A stretch of DNA of 64,000 nucleotides, from positions 8,370,001 through 8,434,000 of the forward strand of contig OX335655.1 in the NCBI GenBank assembly GCA_946894095.1, read 5' to 3'. Position 1 is the first letter of the stretch. Every line of letters starts with the position of its first letter. Origin of the DNA: Incurvaria masculella (Eukaryota; Arthropoda; Insecta; Lepidoptera; Incurvariidae). The position numbers and the translations under genes were made by a program. Positions 57,130 to 64,000 of this stretch are shown piece by piece. The notes under the pieces were generated by a model. The model was not told the DNA's origin and searched no databases. It saw nothing but the letters and a program-made list of their open reading frames with translations.

Positions 57130-57290
57130 TACGTTCTGAACGATGGTACTGCACGGGGAAATGCACTTATTAAACTCAGAAACATATATAAAGTGGTGCA
57201 TGAACGGAACACGTATTGTATCCACGACCTCGGGCATGAGAAGCAAGGCCCGCGCGCAAGAACTCCAGCCAAAGCGGCTGGGATAATCGC
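57130..57290 (-). repeat. SINE family A head, partial
   Basis: gcacggggaaatgcacttat, taaactcagaaacatatata and aagtggtgcatgaacggaac correspond to the inverted middle and head of family A. Frames on both strands here are repeat sequence. Confidence 0.5.
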
Positions 57291-57339
57291 TCACGCACTC
57301 GCTAGGATTTCCAAACATATACGTAAATAACTAAGACTC

Positions 57340-57480
57340 TTCGTGAGCCATGCTTGCCACGCTTGCCAGGAAATGCAATCACGGGACACTTCTGGACATC
57401 GAGTAAGGAAGGACCGAAACGGGGACCGAAACTCATCCGCATAGCGGCTGCGCCTTGGTGATATTGCACTAAATGTTCTA
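57340..57480 (-). repeat. Unclassified repeat with open minus frame
   Basis: The minus frame across 57302-57580 includes MSFGPRFGPSLLDVQKCPV and AFPGKRGKHGS, wording I have seen in many spurious lepidopteran gene models, so probably a transposable-element piece. Confidence 0.35.
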
Positions 57481-57710
57481 TGCAATTCTTACGAATCGTT
57501 GGGGCTTGAAAAGTTGTCAGAGAGTCCAAGTTGCTCAGAAGTGAGCGAGCTATCAGTTTGTGATGTAACTTAGTGTACATAGCTTCAGTATTAGAAGTTT
57601 AAACATCACTAAAATGTGGCTACACTGCCACCAATCGGATAAGTTTCGGTTGCCAAACAGTATTTCATTACCCGATGCTTCTGACTGTCTCCTCTGTAAT
57701 CAGGCTACCG

Positions 57711-57846
57711 TAACAGTAGCCCTCGATAAATTAGTTCATGTTGCGTGCACCCACCGCGCCGCCGCCGCCGCCGCCGCCGCCGCCTCCGCAGCGCAGAGCG
57801 AGCGAGAAGCCTCCTCCAGCTACTAGGAAGCAGCCACCGACACACA
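57711..57846 (+). repeat. Duplicated GC-rich block, copy 1 with (GCC)n
   Basis: taacagtagccctcgataaa, gttcatgttgcgtgcaccc, then about nine GCC units, then gcgagcgagaagcctcctcc, then taggaagcagccaccgacac. It is matched by 58614-58719, which lacks the GCC expansion. From the ATG inside tcatgttgcg a frame stays open (Ala or Pro run), but nothing shows that it is translated. Confidence 0.75.
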
Positions 57847-57989
57847 TTTTAAAACTAAATAAAAAATAATATTTCAAATTTAGAACGAGAACTTTTCTTG
57901 CTGCGACTTTTATTTGATTTAATAAGTTTGTCGTTGTAATTCATCATGGCGCATAAAGCTGATTTAATTGAATAGTATTTTGTTAGGTT

Positions 57990-58215
57990 TATACTGGACA
58001 TAAATAGCAAATACCACACCCACCAATATGCCGCAACCAACTCACCGCATTCCCGAAGGAATTAGGGGCCATTCCAGAACCTTGCCTTTATGAGCACGGC
58101 TATATTTAATTGGGTGGAAAACACGGAAAAAATTTCATTGCCTTTACGACCATCTTTTCATCCAATGCGATGGCAACAAACCAGGCGGGCCTGCCCTATC
58201 ACCTAGGGCTAACGG
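57990..58215 (-). repeat. SINE family A, 3' half
   Basis: ataaatagcaaataccacac, cgcattcccgaaggaattag, gccattccagaacc, tatgagcacggctatattta and ccatcttttcatccaatgcg match family A on the minus strand. Confidence 0.65.
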
Positions 58216-58239
58216 GAACGGTATCCTGATACCAATTGC

Positions 58240-58532
58240 TTAAGCGGATAATGAGGTGATCAAGTTCCATACAATAGCTAGTACCTGTTTCCTCAGTCAA
58301 TTGTACGTTTCAGTTTTTTTTTTGATAAATTTACTTATACGGCTATATTTTTTTTATACAAATACAAAAAAGTGTATATCATGGATACAAGTTAAATTAT
58401 CATAAAAATTAAAACGCACAAACGTATCTCTTAGTTGATTCGTTTAATTTGCAAAAATTAAGAAAATATTTCTTATTGACTGAGGATTCTTTACAACCCA
58501 TTGTATAGAACTCGATCACCTCATTATCTTAA
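58240..58532. mobile_element. TTAA palindromic MITE, family T1, complete
   Basis: TTAA at 58240-58243 and 58529-58532. Left gataatgaggtgatcaagtt and ccatacaatag; right cattgtatagaactcgatca and cctcattatc. Inverted repeats of about 36 bp with few differences. Non-coding; piggyBac-type target site. Confidence 0.82.
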
Positions 58533-58613
58533 CCAATTCGAATAATATCATCTAACAAGAAGATGGGTGCACCTTCTCTCAAGAGTAGTAGTTGAAGACT
58601 TACCCGGTTATGG

Positions 58614-58719
58614 TAACAGTAGCCCCCTATAAATGAGTTCATGTTGCGTGCACCCGCGCCCGCGCAGCTCGGAGCGAGCGAGAAGTTCCTCCAGCCGCTA
58701 GGAAGCAGCCACCGACACC
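58614..58719 (+). repeat. Duplicated GC-rich block, copy 2
   Basis: taacagtagccccctataaa, gttcatgttgcgtgcaccc, gcagctcggagcgagcgaga and taggaagcagccaccgacac in the same order as 57711-57846. The SINE and MITE lie between the two copies. Confidence 0.75.
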
Positions 58720-58914
58720 AATTTATATGTTAATGCGCGCTCCCCGCCTCAATTAGATATCATTCACTATTACCCGGTCGTTCAACTCGACAACGCTGAG
58801 AATTTGCGGCGCTCCGTTGAAGAGGGAGGTTTCAGGGATGACGACTGATGTCATTATTCGCTGCGGCCTCACTTATTCTAGACACGCAACAGTTTGTTTG
58901 CAAAAAATTACGGC

Positions 58915-59069
58915 TTTTCACGCGGCGGGAGGAGACATTTTCCGACGTTTCGAGCTGATCGTTTAGCCCGTTGTCAAGAAGGCGGCCACCACGATCGTAC
59001 GCAGCAGACGACTGGGCTGAACGATCAGCTCGAAACGTCGGAGAATGGTCTCCTCCCGCCGCGTAAAAA
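58915..59069. mobile_element. Fold-back element, 55-bp arms
   Basis: cgcggcgggaggagac, cgacgtttcgagctgatcgt and agccc on the left arm are mirrored on the right (gggctgaacgatcagctcga and so on) around a 44-nt loop with ccaccacgatcgtacgc. A few mismatches. Short frames on both strands are artefacts of the palindrome. Confidence 0.8.
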
Positions 59070-60395
59070 TTTAAATAAATAAATAAAATATTTTTTTTAA
59101 ACATGTTCAACGACCATGGTAATCTTAAAAGTATCACAGGCTACAGTTTGCAATGTTTTATAAACATTAATAAATTCTTAATTTTTTTATGTTTCCATTA
59201 TTCACAAAATATTAAAAAAATCTAGGTAATTTCGCTTTTTTGTGCAATGTTTCTATATACTCATATTTATTATATGTGCTGTTGTAATATGGCGGTCAGT
59301 CTACTTGCAATTTTTTTTTTCCTAAAGTATTGAACTTGCAATGACGTAAGTTATTTGTTATTTATTTTAAAATGTTATTATTAGAGAAAATGTATTACTT
59401 AATAACATTGTATTCTAGATATGAGTTTATATTTGGTACATAATCAGGGCCCAGTTTTCTTAAGACCAATAACTAAAAAAAAGCTAATGTTTAAGTGTAA
59501 CCAAATGTACCTAAGGACGAATAAAAAATTGAAAAGGATTAAATATAGTTTCAAATTAAGGGAGGAAATCGGGGTCCCACAATCGGGGGCCTACTTTTAC
59601 CAAAAAATTAGTCTGGCTATTTAGCGCGGAAACGCCGCTAGTCTTCTAGAAACATTAAAAAAAGACGTTGCAGAGGAATATTTTAATTAAGTTTAGTTAT
59701 AGTTATTTTAATTATTCGTTATGAAATATTGTTTTCGATTAAATTGTGTTATGCAAAAATTTCAAAGTGTATGGAAATATATTTTTGCAATGGAGGAAAA
59801 AATCGCTCCGAAAGTCCGGGTACTAAAATAAACCCCGATTTTTTTTACATTAAGCCACACAACAGTACAATAGAAAATATTAGATTTCAATATGCGTACT
59901 CATACATCGCATTTGTTGAAGTGATATTTAAATTTAGACTAAAATCGAATGAAAATTTAATCAATAAGCATTGAGTTGCAAGAATATCCCGGTCCCGGAA
60001 GATGGTTCACGGTTTCCACGAAGCAAAGTGGTTAACTGTGATTTGGGAAGTTGTAAAATTAAATAAGCACTTGCTTGTTGGTTTATCAAACTAATTGTGT
60101 GAAGACATGAGGGGATTTAATGGTGTGTAAATGCAGACTGTTATGTTATTATATATTATATATTATGTTATTATATACAGTTTTAAAAATAAGTAAAGCC
60201 TTAGTACTCAGAAAATAATAAACAATTATTATTAACATACATTAGTTACGGTATTTGTAAGATTTAGGTTTAAAAAGGGATAGATTTTGACTATCATGGC
60301 ATATTTATTATGAGATATTATGGAAAACAAAATGAAACATGTAATTAAAAAAAAAAACAATCATCTAGGCAACGCACCATAAGGCCATTCGACCG
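59070..60395. other. No gene seen
   Basis: AT-rich; frames of 67 and 81 codons at 59421-59624 and 59729-59974 have low-complexity Lys/Ile/Asn composition. Confidence 0.5.
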
Positions 60396-60399
60396 TTCA

Positions 60400-60705
60400 T
60401 TCCAGAGGTCTGGGTTCAAATCCTCGCCTCGTTCATGCACCACTTTTTTTAATTTCTGAGTTGGATAAGTACATCTCATCAGGAATGCGAGCTGCTTCAT
60501 GGTTCGATCAATCCTCGGAATCAATGTAAAACTGTAGATCACCTTCCCCTACTAGGTGGTAGGGTTAAAGCCCCATCGAGTTAGTCGATGGTACTAACTC
60601 GATGGGGCATTGGATGAAAAGATGGCCGATACGGCAATGAAAAATTGTCCGTGCATAACGGTAATTATGTGGTATTAGCCTTCCATGTCAGGTTACATAA
60701 AAAGG
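60400..60705 (+). repeat. SINE family A, with internal palindrome
   Basis: ccagaggtctgggttcaaatc includes box B GGTTCAAATCC. It is followed by cgttcatgcaccactttttt, aatgcgagctgcttcatgg, ggtggtagggttaaagcccc, a palindrome at 60570-60608, cggcaatgaaaaattgtccg and attagccttccatgtcagg, and ends cataaaaagg. Part of the 3' half (about 70 bp after gtccgtg) is deleted. Confidence 0.72.
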
Positions 60706-61344
60706 GGTTTTTTTCTGAATTAGCTAAACACAGCAATGACCCCGTCACTCATATACTGTGCGCATAAAAGATCGTTGGACGGTGCCCTGAGGTCATATAT
60801 CGCTGCTCGGGAGCCAGAAACGGCGCCCATGATTTTTTTCGGGTGGCTTGCATACATAATTTCCTAGTCATTCATAATTTCCCCCAATACATAGCTATAT
60901 ATAATCACCAGGCCTCGAAAGGATGCTTGAATTAATGTTTAGACTGTCAGCAAGTAGGTAAAACCTGGGGGCTAATAATGAGACACCGCACCAAGTTGAT
61001 CGATGTTCAAGATCCTAGCGCCATCTCGCATCGGCGTATGCTCTCAACACTGAATAATTTATTAATTTCAAAGATGTGGATCTGTCGTGAGTCGAGTGAG
61101 AATATAGAAAAAAAACACGCTCTACTACCTATATATGTATTACCAATGAATTGAATGTCTAAATTGGTTACTGCAGGTCTATTCCTGGCATTCAGTAATC
61201 AGGAATCAGGAATCCTGAGTCTAGAGATCGGCTTGTATAGATTTTCAAAGCGAGTTTTTCTACGGAAAGCCATAATTGATTAAAAAAACTATGATCCGGA
61301 ATATTTTCGTCTAGAAATTATTGTACAGGTTCATGAAAGTATAA

Positions 61345-61480
61345 ACTGCTATTATTATAAATCTCGTTGGGCCCCCGTATACAATAAGTGGCGAGTCCAT
61401 TGATGAGCTAGAAAGCTCTAGACCGCCGAAGTGGTGGATTTGCTCACGATGTTTTCCTTCACGGTATTTCTTACCTATGA
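61345..61480. mobile_element. LINE-derived fragment
   Basis: gatttgctcacgatgttttc and cttcacggtatttct form a phrase I associate with lepidopteran LINE remnants; the preceding gtggcgagtccattgatgag may belong. No coding frame remains. Confidence 0.35.
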
Positions 61481-61609
61481 TGATGATTTATGAAAATGAA
61501 ATATGAGAAAAAGTATAAAACTAAATCATCATATTATTGTTTTATAAAATGTAATAAAAATATAATATTTATTATAATTACTGGGATTTCTTCTCAAGAC
61601 TCTTCTTAT

Positions 61610-61710
61610 TTTTTGGTAACACGCATACATTCACACTAACACATATACCCTCATATCAATAGCATACACTACTCATACACACACACACCCTGCCTTACAC
61701 ATACACATAT
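61610..61710 (+). repeat. CA/ACAT-rich simple sequence
   Basis: Imperfect runs of acacat, actcatac and (ac)n. Confidence 0.7.
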
Positions 61711-61759
61711 TATGAACGCTTTAGAACGTTGAAAATACTTGAACAATTTGTAAACATTT

Positions 61760-62478
61760 TAATTGGACAAATTTTTTGTAAGCTACAATCTGAATATTTA
61801 AATTTCAATAAATAAAAAAACGACACGACAGAAGTCTAAACGAGGTGCAGTTACGGTATGGTACCCACGAGGTGGTCGGATTTATTAATATTACCAAAAT
61901 CTAAAATATCTTAAATATTCTTGCGCTATTCACGTGAAAATACGGAAAGTCACTGCCCTAACTTTAGGAAATGATGTATGCGCATCGTTTGATTACGTTC
62001 CACGCTTGTATATTTCTGAAAACAACTTGTCGTCATCGTCGCAGGAAAGTATTTGTATTGCTCCACCGCGGAGATAGGATCGGGGAACCAGTCGGGGTGA
62101 ACAAGATATATTTACGAGCCTACCGTGTGGATATTATTAGCGGTATTTATTAGTTATAAAAATAACACTCGATTTTTTTACTGTGCGGTTTGCATCGTAA
62201 CTTACGCTCGTGTGCGCCGACGCGGCAATTAGTGCGTCGACGTCGCGTCGTGCCGATCGGACGTTGAAGTCCGTATCGATGGACGATGATCCATCGTTTT
62301 ATTTCTCCTTAGTTATGCCAATGTAATATAAACTTTACAAGCTTCGGATGTGTCGTTAAAGATAAATACATTCTCATAACATCTCAATTATTATTTAAAT
62401 ATCCGAATGATTACATAATTACGTTTAAATTGGAAATGCACGATTTTGCCGATTTTAGCAGACACACCGCATGGAATC
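61760..62478. other. No firm gene; GC patch at 62195-62290
   Basis: A plus frame with KVFVLLHRGDRIGEPVGVNK at 62045-62110, preceded by catcgtcgcag, looks protein-like and ends at TAG 62153; no partner exon is seen. The patch at 62205-62290 (gcgccgacgcggcaattag, cgtcgacgtcgcgtcgtg) is CpG-rich and may be regulatory. Confidence 0.3.
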
Positions 62479-62823
62479 TAAGGCTGAGATAAATAGTCGT
62501 AACAGAAACTAAGGCTGAGATAAATAGTCGTAACAGAAACTAAGACTAACGAAAAGTACTACTTTGTGACGTAACTTTACATCACTTTGAGCTTTCGTCC
62601 ATACAAAATATGTCAATGTGTCGTCAGAAAGTACTACTTTTTGTTAGCCTTAGTTTTTGGTACGACTATTTATCTCAGCCTTTGACTAACGAAAATTTGT
62701 ACTTTGTGACGTCACTTTGACACATTTAGTATGGACGAAATCTCAAAGTAATGCAAAGTGACGACACAAAGTACTACTTTCCGTTAGTCTTAGTTTTTGT
62801 TACAACTATTTATCTCAGCCTAA
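62479..62823. mobile_element. Palindromic MITE, AGGCTGAGATAAATAGT ends, duplicated
   Basis: taaggctgagataaatagtc occurs twice in direct orientation (62479 and 62511), and its complement gactatttatctcagcctta-like twice (about 62660 and 62805). The arms continue through aactaagactaacgaaaagt and actactttgtgacg. It behaves as two overlapping palindromic units; no coding capacity. Confidence 0.8.
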
Positions 62824-62884
62824 GCGTTATACGAATTGGACCAGGATGGCTAATACAACGCTTTAATACAAATGTTAAGCTAAT

Positions 62885-63010
62885 CTGACGGTCAGTTTGG
62901 CATGAGCCATCCATGTCCAATTACATAAAAAAAAAACAACTGTTACGAAGTTAGTCCAACACACACCATATGGGAACTAGATACCATATCAGGACCTTCC
63001 TTACCTTCTT
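62885..63010. repeat. SINE family A fragments in two orientations
   Basis: Plus: gagccatccatgtccaatta and cataaaaaa (62905-62937). Minus: ccatatgggaactagatacc, atatcaggaccttcctt (62968-63003). Two 3' ends meet tail to tail. Confidence 0.5.
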
Positions 63011-63197
63011 AACTGGATTTTTTTATTGTTTACTCAACATATGGGACATAGGAAGGGAGACTCGGATTTATCATATTTATTATTTGCCAGTTCAAAAAAA
63101 CACGGCAAGAAACTTTGCTAGAAACATTTTCGCTGTCTATTTAGTCTAAGTTAATAAGAACGTTGGGATATGCAAATAAATTTGGGTTATTAGTACC

Positions 63198-63497
63198 TTT
63201 TTAGGGTTCCGTACCCAAAGGGTGAAAACGGAACCCTATTACTAAGCATCCGCTGTCTGTCCGTCCGTCCGGCCGTCCGTCCGTCTGTCACAGGGGGTGT
63301 ATCTCATGAACCGTAATAGCAAGGCGGCTGAAAATTTCACAGAGTGTGTATTTATTTTGCCGCTATAACAAAAATTTCAAAATAATAAAAAAATAACGGG
63401 GGCTCCCATACGAAAAAAAACTTTTTTTTGTGGTTAATCTTATGCGATGGTACGAAACCCTTCGTGGGCGAGTCCGACTCGCACTTGGCCGGTTTTT
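63198..63497 (+). repeat. Family B interspersed repeat, full length
   Basis: tttttagggttccgtaccca, GTCC run near 63258-63285, catgaaccgtaatagcaagg, and the end gagtccgactcgcacttgg with ccggttttt. Closely similar to 46978-47303; the 78-codon minus frame is an artefact. Confidence 0.83.
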
Positions 63498-64000
63498 GTG
63501 TTCACAGGTGGCTACCATACCATTACCTACTGACATGATATTAACCCATTTTAAACACGGAAAGTCTTCATTGCCGCTTTTGTCACAGGGTAAAATCACT
63601 TTCCAGGTTTGAGAAAATAATTATAGCATATAGACGTTTGCGGAATACTATTATTGTTGCATCATGATAGTAATACATTCTTATGAAAAACTTATAAAGT
63701 TTTCAGTAATATATTCGTAAGTTTTATGTTTTTTGTTGTGATTCACCTCGCGGCTGTAGATAGTACTTTTGAATGTAAAATCACGTTTAATCTTTGTAAT
63801 TGAATGTTACAAACAGAATTATTGAGCGGTGGTGCGGTATCATTAGGACAGTCGCTTACTGCACATTACGCTGGTAAACTATATGCTTGGTTTGATTTAA
63901 TTCGAAGAATTGTATGATTTACGTTTGTATCTGGGGCGTGCAACCAGCCAGAGGCATTGATTGTCTGATGCAGGAACGTTAACAACAAATGGACGCGGAA
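63498..64000. other. No gene; SINE family A trace near 63530-63600
   Basis: tgatattaacccattttaaa and cacggaaagtcttcattgcc resemble family A on the minus strand. The rest is AT-rich to the window edge. Confidence 0.4.

Overview
The window looks like AT-rich nuclear DNA from a lepidopteran insect, most likely a moth. The evidence is a sparse gene content, eight tandem TTAGG units (the insect telomere unit), a Helitron-like family with CTAG 3' ends, many copies of a roughly 300-bp repeat with GTCC/GGAC runs that is common in moth and butterfly genomes, tRNA-derived SINEs and many TTAA-flanked MITEs. Nothing bacterial or viral was recognised, and no rRNA, true tRNA or CRISPR array was found. Family labels come from memory and inspection only; no search was run.

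Host genes are few. The one convincing complete coding exon is at 2574-3362 on the minus strand: a secreted, proline-rich 262-residue protein with an intron acceptor 10 nt before its ATG and AATAAA signals downstream. Two further host transcription units are proposed from splice signals. One is a plus-strand first exon at 23676-23711 (MGC N-terminus, strong donor, TATA box about 270 bp upstream). The other is a set of short minus-strand exons at 43577-43638, 34389-34421 and 30695-30805 with compatible phases, the last ending in a stop. Neither protein was recognised. Other splice-flanked open blocks (14330-14384, 19697-19842, 34548-34613) are listed at low confidence.

Most of the rest is mobile DNA. 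There is a decayed mariner (38749-40066), a 5'-truncated R2/R4/Dong-like non-LTR retrotransposon with zinc finger and endonuclease (31858-32726) sitting in the TTA-rich tail of an older LINE, an RTE-like fragment (26885-27245), Helitron-like copies (13484-13745, 22690-22815, 56207-56460), about fifteen pieces of one SINE family (family A), seven pieces of the GTCC-repeat family (family B) and at least ten MITE copies, one nested inside a family-B copy. A block of about six 167-bp tandem repeats lies at 35270-36260 beside a GC-rich, probably regulatory segment.

The most unusual local structure is a group of long, nearly perfect hairpins with short loops: 39376-39504 (inside the mariner reading frame), 51141-51313, 54243-54361, 26445-26489, 60570-60608 (inside a SINE) and 58915-59069. 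Three have arms of 46-75 bp and loops of 23-27 nt. They are either young fold-back elements or scars of inverted template switching, and could give small-RNA precursors if transcribed.
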